Assembly (NCBI GenBank): GCA_963693085.1
Contig: OY856410.1
Coordinates: 1,391,167,363-1,391,231,362 of the forward strand
DNA: 64,000 nt
Reading direction: 5' to 3'
Source: Alisma plantago-aquatica
Taxonomy: Eukaryota > Streptophyta > Magnoliopsida > Alismatales > Alismataceae
Position numbers and translations under genes: made by a program
Shown here: in pieces, positions 25,346 to 36,445 of the stretch
How positions within the stretch are numbered: position 1 is the first letter of the stretch
Layout: the number at the start of each line of letters is the position of its first letter
Notes under the pieces: model-generated
What the model was told of the DNA's origin: nothing
What the model saw: only the letters and a program-made list of their open reading frames with translations
Databases searched by the model: none

Positions 25346-26176
25346 ACTATAGTGCAGCGGTGCTGCTCGGGCCAAGACGAGAAATCGAGGGTAAAAACAT
25401 GTGCGAGAGGGCACGAGAGTAGGGGTTTTCATGCAGTTGGAGTTTCCGAGCTCGGCCAGCCATTTTATTGCATTGAAGGGGTGGGTTTTAAAGTTTCAAA
25501 GGCCATAGAATCCATGGTGGTGGTTGTGAGCGTAAGCTCTCAGTTTCTCTTGAAATGCATGGATTCAAGGGGGGAAAAAGGGTCATTTTAGTTCGGAATG
25601 GCGGGGGAAACATTCCTGTTCTTTTGATTTTGGAAATGGGTTAAAAATGAGTGAAAAGGGTGTGTCGATCCCCTTAGTCTCCTCCCCGCTGATTGCGGGA
25701 GGTAGGAGATGACCTCCTAACCACTGGATCGGGCCGTGATCTGTGTCTCACCGATCCAAAGGCTGAGGTTCATCTCTTGCCTTAGCCAGCAGATTGCTGA
25801 CTAGGAAAAGATCAGAAAAGGCCAATAAAAAGGGTTTTTTAGCACAGAACTTTCAAAAATCATAGTAAATAGTAGGAATGTCCAAATGACATGAGATTTG
25901 GACCATAGCTTCACAAAAATGTGGAGAGTATTTCGAAAAAGTTTGAGAACCATATGATTAAGTTTGATGGATCAATTTGTTTATTTGTACAAAGTGATGA
26001 ATTAATCAAATATAAGGTGTTATAATGTGTATAAAGTTCACATTGTTCACCATATTTTGTATTTGAGTCTCAACTTTGATTATGTAGACAAGAAAAATGA
26101 ATTGGGACCATAAGTGAGTATAATGAGGGAAAAATTGGATTTAATTCAAACTTATGCAAAATTTCACTTTTTCATA
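25346..26176 (-). repeat. LARD-1 5' LTR, distal part
   Basis: It resumes at ACTATAGTGCAGCGGTGCTG and matches 4860-5687. It ends TTTCACTTTTTCATA, where the left copy has ATCACTTTGTCACA, followed by the LARD-1 target duplication GAATG (26177-26181). The small open frame at 25352-25591 is a chance frame shared with the same place in the left LTR (4813-5070). Confidence 0.85.
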
Positions 26177-26192
26177 GAATGGTTTCATGACA
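26177..26192 (+). repeat. Copia-2 5' LTR, right end
   Basis: GAATGGTTTCATGACA completes the split 110-bp LTR begun at 2790. GAATG is the LARD-1 target duplication. The CA terminus is followed by the primer site. Confidence 0.55.
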
Positions 26193-26193
26193 G

Positions 26194-26205
26194 TTGGTAT
26201 TAGAG
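26194..26205 (+). other. Copia-2 primer binding site
   Basis: TTGGTATTAGAG directly follows the LTR end GACA-G. It is a slightly decayed initiator-Met site. The next 60 bp (ATACACACACCCATATACTT and onward, including AAGTAAATAATTTTCT) match the leader of LARD-1 read on the minus strand at 7850-7780. Confidence 0.65.
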
Positions 26206-26294
26206 TATACACACACCCATATACTTTAAGTAAATAATTTTCTGTAGTCTCTTGAACTGAGGAATCCCTGAAAATCCTTAATGGATATGATTTA

Positions 26295-28384
26295 TTGGCC
26301 ATGTGTGTTCAAGAAGAAGGGAGTCTTAAGAATGGAAGGTTTCCTATTTCACTTCTAAGAATCCATGACAAACATGGTTGCAAGGGTAAAGGAAAAATGA
26401 AAGGAATTGCTCCTACATCATGTTGGTTGTCTAATCCAGGAGATGGAAAGGTTGGGGGAAGCAAGGCTAAAATGAAATGATTCTTCTACCACAAGAAAGG
26501 ACACACTAAACATGAGTGATTCAAGTACAAGAATTGTTTGGTAAGAAAAGGTACTATGTCTCTTATTTCATATGAATGTCATCTTTCAAATGGTCCATTT
26601 TATAGTTAGTGGCTTGACTCTAGTTCCACCGTGCACATTTCCAATACATTTCTAGGATTTTTTTATCAAATGAAACCAATAGAGCATGAAAAAGTCTTTT
26701 TATTTTGGAAATAAATTGCGCTTTTGTATAAAGGTTGTTCGCACATGCAGATTAATCTTTGACAAAAGAAACTTGTTTGTCTTAGAAAATAGTTTTTATG
26801 TACCAAATAATAGTAGAAATTTAATCTCTATTTCTAGATTAGATAAATTAAATTATGCCTTAATTCTTCAAAGTGGACAAATATCATTGTATAAAAACTC
26901 TAATATTATTGGTACTTGTGTTTTAATATATGATCTTTATCAAGTTAAATTAATCCCTCATTTTGAGTAATCTTTTACAGTCCAACATAATGTTATTAGT
27001 AATAAATGCACACTATTAGATGAAAAATCTTCACTTCTTTCACATCATAGATTGGGGAATATCTCAAAAGATAAAATGCAAAGATTAGTAAAGAAAGGCA
27101 TTTTAGGACCTTTGGACTTTATCGATTTTGGAGGTGGTGTTGAATGCATAAAGGCTAATCAAACCAACATTTCTAAAAAGGGTGCCAAGAGGAATAATGG
27201 CACGTTAAAAATAATTCACATAGATACTAGTGGACCTTTTCCACCTTATTTTATAGGGGAAAGGTATTTTGCAACCTTTATTGATGAATATTCATGATAT
27301 ATGTTGCTCTACTTATTAAATGACAAAAGTGAGGGTTTTAAAGCCTTTAAGGACTTCAATGTTTAAGTGGACAAACAATTAGGTAAACTGATTAAGATAA
27401 CCTGATCAAATAGGGGAGGTGAATATTATAGGAGTTTCACTAATATGGGACAAAGGGAGGGACCATTTTGCACATTTCCTTCAGGAAGAGTATATTATAC
27501 ATCAATATACAATTCTAGCGACACCAAGTTAAAATGGTGTAGCAAAAAGAAGGAATCAAACATTGAAGAAAATGGTTAGTGCAATTTTGTAATTCATCCC
27601 TTCTACAATGTGGAGTGAAGCTTACGAAAAGGCATGTACTAAACAAGGTTCCTAGCAAGTCTGTCCATAAAATCCCATATAAATTATGGATAGGAAGGAA
27701 ACTATCCTTATATTATATGCACATATGGGGATGTCATTCACAAGATAGAATCTACAATCCACATGAGAAGGCATTTGACCCAAGAACCACTAGTGGTTTC
27801 TTTATTGGTTATCCAGAAAGGTCAAATGGATATAGATTTACTATCGATCTGACACACATAAAATGATTGAGACTGGCAAGGTTAGATTTTTAGAGGATCT
27901 TCATCTCAGGGAGAATGATCTACTTCTGAACATTTCCTTTGATGAAACTCAAGATAATTCTACTAAAGCTACACGTAATCAAATTCACAAAGATTATCCT
28001 ATTATCATTTCCATGAACAAATGTCTGGTGGAGGAGACAATCCAAGTAGATCATACTCCTAGTCAGGCTTTAATTAGACAAGTTAAACATACTCATAATG
28101 AGGAAAAACACGAGGAGCCTGCAAAAGATGCATAATTTAATCCAAAATTTAGAAGATCTATGAGACCAAGAAGGTCTACCATCCCATCTATCTATGTTGC
28201 ATAACATTAAGAGCTGAATATAGATTTTGAAGATATTGACCCCTTATCTTTTGCTCAAGTAGTGGATTGTAAAAATTCATATAGGCGGCTTGATGCAATA
28301 AAGGAGGAACTAGCATCCATGGATAAGAATCAAGCTTGGGACCTTCTACTTTTTCTAATGATTGTTAAACATATTGGTTGCATA
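26295..28384 (+). pseudogene. Copia-2: gag end, protease, integrase (broken)
   Basis: First half of a copia polyprotein in several frames. Near 26485 a degenerate zinc knuckle reads FYHKKGHTKHE then a stop where Cys is expected. At about 26610 WLDSSSTVHISNTF is a copia protease active site with DSG changed to DSS. Frames 26686-26970 and 27052-27297 hold the pre-integrase region (ENSFYVPNNSRNLISISRL, MGNISKDKMQRLVKKGILG) and the integrase core start (IIHIDTSGPFPP, FATFIDEYS). NRGGEYY follows at 27410 and NGVAKRRNQTLKKM at 27533. Frame 27579-27866 gives the C-terminal landmarks LWIGRKLSLYYMHIWGC and GYFIGYPE-like FFIGYPERSNGYRF. At 28384 it is cut by the hAT-like element. Copia integrase normally precedes RT, and it does so here. 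Confidence 0.85.
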
Positions 28385-29914
28385 TAGAGTTGACAATCGG
28401 GCGGGTCGGGTTGGGCTTGGGTCGGGTCATATTAGGTCGGGTAATTAAGAGTCATAGATAATTTGGGAAACTTTATTCTTTTGGGTCGGGTTGGGTTTGG
28501 GTCAGACTAGTATCGAGTTGGGTCCCTTTGGTTCATTTTTTACTTTCAGGTCAACTCGCATTTGGTTCGGGTCAATTTTGATATAGATTTGTTCAGGTTA
28601 CTTTAACGGGTTGGGTTGGGTTCAAGACAAATCATTTCAAGTCATCTTATTATCGAGTCGGGTCAACTTGCACTATTTCCTCGGGCTGATTTGGTTTTGG
28701 GTCGAGTCATTTTTGGGTCGATAGTAATTAGGTCAGGTTTTCTTGGGTTGTGTATTTGGTTCAAGTTAAGTTGTTTTCAGTTGGGTCTCTTTCAGTTTAG
28801 GTTGGAAAGTTAGGAATTGTTTGGGTCTGTTCAGGTTCGACTCAGCTCATTGTGGGTTGCTGATAATTCATGTAATTTCATTCTTTCATGTCAAGTCAGG
28901 TTTGGGTCGGGTTAGTTTGGATTTGGTCCCTTTGAGACATTTTGCATTTTTGGGTCAACAAGTATTCGAGTCGGCTTAATTTTGGTATATGCTTGTTCAC
29001 ATAAATTTATTGGGTTGGGTTGGGTTACGTAAAATTTTCAGGTTGTGTCAATTACACTATTTCCTCAGACTAACTTGGTTCGAATCGAGGTTATTTCTGA
29101 ATTAGGTAGTTATCAAGTTGGGCTCATGTCAAAACACAAAGGGTTTTGAGGCCTACAAGTTTAGAAGAGAGAGGGAGAGAAAGTTTATGTGTGTGTCTAG
29201 GGAAGAGTAATTTTATTGCATTCTATTTTCACACATAGAGGGCCAAGAGGGATGATAATGTTGATATTGGGTCAAAGGTTCACTTGCTATCACTATCGGG
29301 TGTTGATTGATGTCAGTTGGGTTGACTTTGTGTATAACTAAATTGGTTAGGGTTGATGTCAGATCTAATAAAATTAGTCTAGTTTGATGTTGGGTCAAGT
29401 TGAAATCAAGCAAGATGAGTTAAATTAGATCGAATGGATCTCATGTCAGGTTTACATCAGTCAGGTGATGTCGGATCAAGGCCAATATTGTTGTTGGTCC
29501 ATGTTGACAATGGGTTGGGTTGGATTGAATTCAAGTTGTGTTGATATTTTGTTGAATTGGTGTAGGATTGGTTGGACATCCAGTTGGGTTGACATTGGGT
29601 CGAGTTGGTGTTGGATCAGGTTGACATTGGGTCAGGTCAGTGTTGGGTGGGGTTGCTGTCGGGTCGGGTCATGTCCAGGTTGATATTGAGTCGGGTCCAT
29701 TCAGTTGTAACTTTTTATATTGATTCAGGTCATGTAATATCTTTGAGTCAAGTGTTGGGTCAGGTTCGGTCTAACAATTCTAGATGATATTCAATTTGAA
29801 GTATACATCAGGTCGGGTTGGGTTCAGGTTTATATTTTCTCCAAGTTTAAGCGGGTCGAGTTGCGGCAAGGGTGGGTCGGGTTTCTTAGGTCAGGTATTT
29901 CTTTGCCATCTCTA
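28385..29914. mobile_element. hAT-like non-autonomous DNA transposon, 1530 bp, GGGT-rich
   Basis: The ends are TAGAGTTGACAATCGGGC and, in reverse complement, TAGAGATGGCAAAGAAATAC: an imperfect terminal inverted repeat matching at 10 of the first 12 bases. The 8-bp host string GTTGCATA is repeated exactly at 28377-28384 and 29915-29922, the duplication length of hAT transposase, and its removal restores the copia-2 frame ([10 protein letters not shown]). The TIR followed by a CGGGTCGGGT-like run is familiar in plant hAT elements. The whole interior is a degenerate string of GGGTCGGGTT, GGTCAGGTT and TTGGGTTGGG words; the open frames in it (28616-28813, 29465-29683, 29605-29787) are by-products and encode no transposase. 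Confidence 0.85.
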
Positions 29915-31331
29915 GTTGCATATGGGTCTTTAAGACCAAAAGAAACTCAAACGGTGAAATTGAGAGATACAAGGCTAGGTTAGCTGCAAAGGGTTTCACA
30001 CAAAAGGAAGACATTGATTATAAAGAGGGCTTTGCTCCAGTCTCACCAAAGGACTTCTTTACAGTAATCATGGCCTTAGTGGATTAGTTTGATCGTGAGA
30101 TGCACCAAATGGATGTAAAAAACCATTTTTGAACAGAGATTTATCTAAAGAAGTCTATATGGAACAACTAGATGTTTTCATTGATGATAATAGAAGTCAT
30201 ATGGTTTGTAAACTAAATAAATCAATTTATGGACGTAAATAAGCATCCCGACAATGGTATATAAAGTTGCACACCATTATATTAACTTTTGGGTTTAAAC
30301 CTAATATTTTCGATCAGTGTACATACCTCAAGGTCAGTGGGAATAAGTTCATAATACTTATTCTTTATGTAGATTCCATTCTACTTGTAAGTAATAAATT
30401 TACCATATTACATGAGATCAAAAAGTTTCTTTCTTCTAACTTTGAGATGAAAGATATGAGTGAGCCACATATGTTCTCGATACGAAGATTCATCGAGACC
30501 GAGCTAAGGGCATAGTTGTAGTATCCCAAAAGGCTTACATATATCAAGTTTTAGAAAAGTATGGAATAAAAAATTGTTCACCTAGGCCTACACCTATAGT
30601 TAAAGGAGATAAATTTAACTCCAAGAAATGTCCTAGTAATGACATTAAAAGGAATGAGATCAGGAAAATACACTATGATTTTGTAGTTAAGAGCTTATGA
30701 TATCTCCAAATATGTATACGACCTAGCATTGTTTTATCTACTAAAATGCTTGGTCGTTTCCAAAGTAACTCAGGCATTGACCATTGGAGGGTTGTTAAGA
30801 AGGTGATGCACTACATGAAAGATACAAATGACTACATGCTTACATATAGAAGGAAAAGCCACCTTGAGGTTATAGGATATTCAAATGCAGATTTTGTTGG
30901 GTGACTAGATAGTAGAAAGTCTACAACAGGCTATATCTTCCTACTGGCTAGAGGTGCAATATCATGGAGGAGTATCAAGGAAAAGACTACAAATTCATCC
31001 ATCATTAAAGTTGGGCTTATAGCTTGTCATGAAACATCATTACATGCAATATGGCTTAATAATATGATACAAGATCTTAAGGTTGTCAAAGCCAATACTA
31101 ATATATTGTGACAATGAAGTTGTAGTTACTTTTTCTAATAATGATAAAAGCACTAGCAGATGTAGACACTTAGACATAAAGCTCTATGTTGTCAATGAGC
31201 GAGTTGACAACAAGATGATAATAATTGATCATTGGTACACAATATATGATATCTGCTTCTCTTACGAAAGGGCCAGTTCTAGGATTGTATACATCTCATG
31301 TAAAGGATTTGGGTCTGAGAAAGTCATTTGA
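29915..31331 (+). pseudogene. Copia-2: reverse transcriptase and RNase H (broken)
   Basis: Continues copia-2 after the hAT insertion. The reading gives [20 protein letters not shown] and [21 protein letters not shown], then HQMDVKN (copia RT N-terminal half). Frame 30267-30515 gives IILILYVDSILLVSN, where the second Asp of the catalytic YVDD is Ser, and the end LSSNFEMKDM. From 30900 the RNase H region gives DSRKSTTGYIFLLARGAISW, and 31083-31331 gives YCDNEVVVTFSNN and the C-terminal tail RCRHLDIKLYVVNE. Numerous stops and shifts. No polypurine tract or 3' LTR follows: the expected 110-bp repeat is not seen downstream, so the 3' end is lost. Confidence 0.85.
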
Positions 31332-32079
31332 TGTGTAATGATTTGTGTGATTTGACAATGTAATATTTATTATGTGATCACATGTTTGACTTGCTATTTT
31401 TATTTTAATACTAGTTATAACTAACATCAAGTTGACCCAAGAAATAGGATTTGAGGCGACCTATTCATTAATTTTACATCACTACATAAAAAATATTTAG
31501 ATATTGTGATGATGGTGGTGATGATGATGATGATGATAACAGTGCATAGAAGGAGTATTTATTAATTGATTATCAACCACTATGACTCATATCTAACTTT
31601 TTGTGTAGAGTATTAATGTTGAGCATCAATGGAAAATGAATAAATGTTATTTCCATGGTATTTTGGGCCAAGTGAGAAAATGTTAAAACTATCCCTTTTA
31701 GTGTGGTCCAAAATAATTATATATGTATATTTATTAAATATTTTCCTAAAGGGATGCATTTGTTCGGTTGGGCAAGTTTCCATAACCATCGTATATCTTC
31801 ATGGTGGAAAGAGAGACTATATTTATTATATATATTGGTTTGGTCCTCTCTTGAGGGATGTTATCTGTAGCCAACATCCATCGTTGGAGAGTCCACAACA
31901 GAGAGAAACTAAACTCCCATTCTGAAGTCATACATTGTCTGTCTGTCTTCATGTTTCCGCTAGTGCAATCATCTTGTCACTTCCTCTAGCGCCACCACTA
32001 TTGATATCCTCCTATCTATGTTATCATTGTTGCATCATTACAGTCCCAAGAACAACATCACCCAGGGTAATGGAGGCTT
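31332..32079. other. Unassigned AT-rich interval with a (GAT)n tract
   Basis: No gene or clear element is visible. The first 150 bp probably include copia-2 3' untranslated sequence. A short (GAT/GTG)n run lies at about 31506-31539. Small open frames at 31644-31925 and 31746-31952 overlap on opposite strands and have no recognisable domain. Confidence 0.5.
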
Positions 32080-34010
32080 CATCAAACTCCGGTATAATTT
32101 TTATATCAATATCTCACCCAAGGAACCAACTTCTACTTATGCCATCTTGACCAATATTACCTTTTAGTTATGTACTTGAAGTATTACCTCAGCTATGAAT
32201 ATGGACTCTCGTTCTTGGTAATGGCATATCACATGCTGTCCTTGGGACATGATATGTATGATTTTGTATAAGACATCATGGAAAGGAATATTATTGCACC
32301 CTTGGTTTGTTTTGCTAATGTTTAGGGTGCCTCCATGCAAATTTAGTAAAAATATGAACAAGTTTCTGACATATGTTTTCTTAGAAATGTGTAATGTTGG
32401 TGTGGATGTGCGTTGTTTATGTATACTTTTCGTTGCTCTTTATGTGTTCCTCATTTTGAAATACAATATCCCACAATAACGTTGTGGATAACTACAAAAG
32501 GTCAACGTAAATCAGAAACTTGTATACTCATTTACTACCTCAAACAAAATGTGTGTTCATATTAGCAAGAAACATGAAGATCCCTATTGTGAACAATACG
32601 AGAGTTGTAGCTCTAGATGAAGTTTCTTATGTTTTTTTCAAGTAGTTGAGCAGTTGGGAAATATGATAGGACCAAATGACTAATGGTCTCCTGCCAAGTA
32701 GGACTGAACCAGAGAAAGTTCAACGTAAGTAACTAAATATAGCTATTACATTGAACATGCCATGAAGAATAACGATAAAAAAACTAAATTAGCAAACTTT
32801 GACAAAAATAGCTACTATGACACCATGGCGATAATGCCACTTAGAATGGCATTTTTAAGGGCCACTTTTGAACGGCGTTATTGTATTATGCATTTTTAAT
32901 AAAATCAATGAGAAGAGATTAAACAATAAGAAAACATCAAATGAACTGGCCTTTTGAGTATATTGTTTTACTTCATATTTTTTAAGAACATTTAATAAAT
33001 TGGGCCTTGATATCTTTGAACTAAGAAATGCCATTTAATGTGGTAATTTTAAACTACAGTGGGTTGTACTCATGATTATTTTAACTCTAGCTTTTAGGAT
33101 GGATATTGTTTTAAAATGTGCCAATTAAGTTTCCTATGAAAAATTACATCAATTTCTACAATTGTTGTTGATGAACACCTAAACTTTTTTCGCATGTGAT
33201 AGTATCAAAATATACCAAACTATATGTCATTATATATCTTTTCAGTATAAATGGATGATGAAGAGATGATGATCTATGAAAAAGAACCTAATAGAATTGT
33301 ATTTGAAAAAACTCTATTCAACAAAACCAACTTACTCTTTAAAAAAAAGAATTTGGGAAAATTGCACAAACTATATTCAATATTTCAATGTTCCAACTAA
33401 GTCCATGGGTAAGATACTTGGTGATACAGTTTGATTATAATACATAATATATCTATGTTGGTTATGAAAAAAAGTGAACATTGTCATTTCTCCTCAAATT
33501 TGGTGATCATTTCAAAATAGCGAGGCAAAGTTATTACAACATTAACAAACTTTAAAGCATAACTGGAAAAGATGCACAAAAAAAATTTCAAATTAAAATG
33601 AAGATGGCACAGAACATGGGAAAACCGCTAAATATTGATGATATTGTCATTGCAAGTATAACCGTAAACAATGAATTCAACATGAAAATGAGGTTGATCA
33701 AGATCTAATGTTAGGGCTTGTTCGGTAGGTTGTAGTTGGATGACCAAATATGACTTTGATGTGTATTTTACATTATGAACACAAAAAATTGGACCTTACT
33801 ACAGCAAACCAAATTAGACCTTAGTGCAATTCAATCTATTCAGCCATCCACTCTTATTATCCCTTTCTCACTTCTGGAAAATAGTTATCAAGTCATAATG
33901 ATTGTGGAAGTTAGCATGTCTTCCAATCATTCACCCAATTTCTTTCTCCCAAGTGATCTACCTTCAGTCATCTGTCTTTGTATCATCATTGCTTATGTAG
34001 GACTCTAGAT
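32080..34010. repeat. Unclassified diverged repeat, copy A
   Basis: Several blocks match copy B in order: GCCATCTTGACCAATATTA (32141) with the equivalent at 34355; CTCATTTTGAAATACAATAT (32450) with 50711; GTCTCCTGCCAAGTAGGA and AAAGTTCAACGTAAGTAACT (32685-32735) with 51270-51325; TTGATGAACACCTAAA (33168) with 51963; and TTTCTCACTTCTGGAAAATAG (33863) with 54715. The copies are heavily diverged. Length, order and the spacer at 34011-34279 would allow an old pair of LTRs or a tandem duplication of an unknown element. No coding domain seen. Confidence 0.55.
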
Positions 34011-34279
34011 AGTCAGACGACAAGCAAGTGTGCTTGGGGAAATGGCTTTGCGTTCTCTATGTGAAGGGACTACCTGAGGATATTTTTCATCATACTATCA
34101 AAGGGAAGATTGCTTTTGGCTAACTCGTCATGCTAATTGACACTCCATATAGGTGCACTACAAACAACCACATTGATTGACCCACAATGGAAGAATTATT
34201 ACGGAACCTCCATTTGACACTACAACAACAAGATTCATCTAAGATGTCCCATGGTATTTAATGGCAATGTTAAGAATAG
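34011..34279. other. Spacer between the two unclassified repeat copies
   Basis: About 270 bp with no repeat partner in the window and no recognisable coding potential; a short frame here has stops and no domain. Confidence 0.4.
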
Positions 34280-34562
34280 GATGGACACTATGGAGGGCAC
34301 TTTGTTATACACACAAAATGCAATATCTCCCATAAAGCCATATTCTACTTGTGTCATCTTGACCAATATTTATGTACATGAAGCACTGCCTCAACTATGA
34401 TTATGCACTCTCATTCCTAATAATGTTATATCATATGTTGTTGTTGGGACATTATTGAATGTATTGCAACTTTTGTTGTTTTTCCTTTTATATGTTCCAC
34501 TTATATGTTACAAATCAAAATATTAGTTTGAGATCTTATGAAAATACAATATTGTTAGACTT
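34280..34562. repeat. Unclassified diverged repeat, copy B, left part
   Basis: Matches 32110-32290 of copy A (TCTTGACCAATATTTATGTA, GGTTATATCATATG-type blocks). It is interrupted at 34562 by copia-3 and continues at 50663; the flank GACTT before and TACTT after copia-3 are its target duplication with one mismatch. Confidence 0.55.
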
Positions 34563-34725
34563 TGTTAATACTAAATGATTATCAATTAAGCTATGGATTG
34601 ATTGTTAATTAATGTTAACATTGATTATAGGTATATTGTTGACCATTGACTGTATTTGTATCATTGATTGTCAGTTTCATCCACACATTTACTGTAATTA
34701 TTATTGTAAGTAGGATATTCTCCCC

Positions 34726-34735
34726 TATATATAAA
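34726..34735 (+). promoter_or_regulatory. Copia-3 5' LTR, first TATA box
   Basis: TATATATAAA is set in the near-palindrome CCCCTATATATAAAGGGG. It lies about 225 bp before the PBS, in the expected U3 position for a copia promoter. Confidence 0.6.
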
Positions 34736-34874
34736 GGGGTATACTCCTTGTAACAAATACATTGAAACATACTTGTATTTTTATGTTTCAATCCATTACT
34801 GTATTTATATTATTGATTGGCAGTTTCTTTCACACATATACTGTAATTATTATTGTAAAGAGGATCTGCTCCCC

Positions 34875-34884
34875 TATATATAAA
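34875..34884 (+). promoter_or_regulatory. Copia-3 5' LTR, second TATA box
   Basis: Second copy of TATATATAAA in the tandem duplication, 149 bp after the first and about 75 bp before the PBS. The equivalent in the 3' LTR is at 50593-50602. Confidence 0.6.
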
Positions 34885-34950
34885 GGGGCATACTCCTTAT
34901 AACAAATACACTGAAACATACTTGTATTTTTAAGTTTTAATCCATTAACA

Positions 34951-34962
34951 TGGTACCAGAGC
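34951..34962 (+). other. Copia-3 primer binding site
   Basis: TGGTACCAGAGC abuts the LTR end at 34950 and differs at one base from the initiator-Met primer site TGGTATCAGAGC. Confidence 0.88.
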
Positions 34963-35043
34963 AAGGTTAGCATTTTATTTATCCCTCCATCTCCCATCAA
35001 CACCATGGCACCGCTCATTTTGTTTTCCATTATTTCATAAAGG

Positions 35044-35900
35044 ATGCCAACAACACCAAGAATAACTTCATCCCACGTCATGCATTGGGAATTCTTTTAC
35101 ACACCGCCAAAAATTGGAGGCCACGGTGGGAAATTGTTTGGGGTGGCCTCCTCAGGCACTATGTTCTCTCTCACTTGGATCCTTCCAAAAGTCCTTCTTA
35201 ACACCTTTCATCTAATGAAAAAGAGGGTGCTCTCAACAACCCCAAATTTACGAAGTGGCAGATTCGTGATGAACAAATTATTTCCTACCTCATTAATTCC
35301 ATTCACATAAATATTAAATATGCCATCCATGAACAACACACCACTACTACTTCCATATGGGCCAGTTTTGAGAGGCGATTCACTCAATCAAACAATGCTC
35401 ACAATTTTTACCTTGCAATGGAGGAAGCATGAGCAATACATGGTTACATTTCCATCTTTGAATTCTATGACAACATGTGTATCCTTTGGCATCTTGGAAA
35501 CATTCAAAAGTCGTGCATGCTATGAATACGCATTACACAATAAGGACTTTTAGATGTATCTATTTCTTATGACACTTCTTCCAAAATTTCCACCTGTGTG
35601 AGGAACATCATAGAACAAGTGATGATGCCTTCTATAGCATCCATCATCCCTGAACTCATGGAAAATGAAACTCATTTGTGACTCATGAAGACTACAACAC
35701 CAATGCATAATCGGCCTCTTGTTGCATCTACCGCTGACATGAGTCTTGCAACCACTACTACTGCAAGGACAAAATCTTGTGTTTATCTAATGTGTACTCA
35801 TTGTAATAAAAGGGGTCATCTAGTCACATGATGTTTCAAGCTTCACCCAAATCTCTATCATGAATACAAGGAAAGAACCAAGTGTGCTACTGCCCCGACT
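35044..35900 (+). pseudogene. Copia-3 gag (broken)
   Basis: Gag forms the particle and packages RNA. In one frame from about 35240 the reading gives NPKFTKWQIRDEQIISYLIN and SIWASFERRFTQSN, matching the copia gag pattern (W..D..v..wl..s, W..L...f...s). A zinc knuckle lies at 35791-35832, CTHCNKRGHLVT followed by a stop (TGA) and C, so the C-x2-C-x4-H-x4-C spacing is intact but interrupted by a nonsense codon. Frames at 35044-35310 and 35320-35553 are partly overlapping shadows of this reading. Start codon is unclear; ATG at 35006 or 35044 is possible. Confidence 0.75.
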
Positions 35901-35902
35901 AA

Positions 35903-36445
35903 GTGGGACTAAAAAAGGAACTCTCTCCCATAGAGATTGTAGACATGCTTCGCCAAATCATGAAGATGGGAAGTGATGGCACATCTACACCTTCAAGCAT
36001 TGGAGGTTTGGCTTCATCTTCCTTGACTATGAATATAAATTTAGACACCTGGATCATGGATTCAATTGCTACACATCATATGACTCCAAATTATTCTAAT
36101 TTAAGGAATTGATATTCTCGACAACCACCACCAATGGAAATATTAGATGGCTCACTTATTGATATATCTCATATTAGATATATCACACCTCCATATTCAA
36201 TATGTGGAAATCTTACTTTTCATAAAGTTTTGCATGTTCCTAAGTTGCATATGGATCTAGTATCTATTGCAAATATTTGTGATTTTTGCTTCCAAGTGAT
36301 TTTTGACAAAGCTTTGTATTCTGTGAAGGACTCACATTCAGGCCAGGAGATCGGGACTGCAATTATTGTTGGTGATTTATATCATGTGTCTAGTCTTCAC
36401 ATTCCAAACACCACCCACATTGCACTTGTTGGAGTGATGATCTAA
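35903..36445 (+). pseudogene. Copia-3 protease and pre-integrase region (broken)
   Basis: Aspartic protease cleaves the polyprotein. Frame 35903-36112 ends with LDTWIMDSIATHHMTPNYSN, the copia protease active-site line in which D-S-G has become D-S-I. Frame 36134-36445 continues with LIDISHIRYI, LTFHKVLHVPKLHMDLVSI and the domain end VGDLYHVSSL, which normally sits before integrase. A frameshift and stop separate the two parts. Confidence 0.82.

Larger units (their letters stand above)
2889..26176 (-). mobile_element. LARD-1: non-coding LTR retrotransposon, minus strand
   Basis: Two LTR copies of about 2.8 kb flank a 2163-bp interior with no recognisable gag or pol. On the minus strand the order is 5' LTR (26176 to 7851, split by the 15.5-kb insertion), PBS (7848-7837), interior, PPT (5700-5688), 3' LTR (5687-2889). 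The LTR ends are TGTGACAAAG...GTGACA on that strand; the right copy has decayed to TATGAAAAAG. The five bases GAATG are repeated exactly at 2884-2888 and 26177-26181. All cis signals for replication are present without any protein, the definition of a large retrotransposon derivative. Enzymes must have been supplied by a relative; copia-2, whose PBS and leader are similar, is the best candidate. This is inference. Confidence 0.85.
34563..34950 (+). repeat. Copia-3 5' LTR with internal promoter duplication (388 bp)
   Basis: It starts TGTTAATACTAAATGATT and ends CCATTAACA right before the PBS. A 149-bp segment containing the TATA region is tandemly repeated (about 34660-34808 and 34809-34950). 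The 3' LTR (233 bp) has one copy only. The LTRs are identical at birth, so the duplication or loss happened after insertion or by recombination. Confidence 0.88.

Noticed and set aside
28616..29787. Open frames inside the hAT-like element as a possible transposase
   Set aside because: Products are Ser/Gly/Val/Trp-rich translations of GGGT-type repeats with no transposase motif.
31644..32479. Short overlapping frames as possible host gene exons
   Set aside because: They overlap on opposite strands, no splice pattern or domain was recognised, and part lies in the unclassified repeat.
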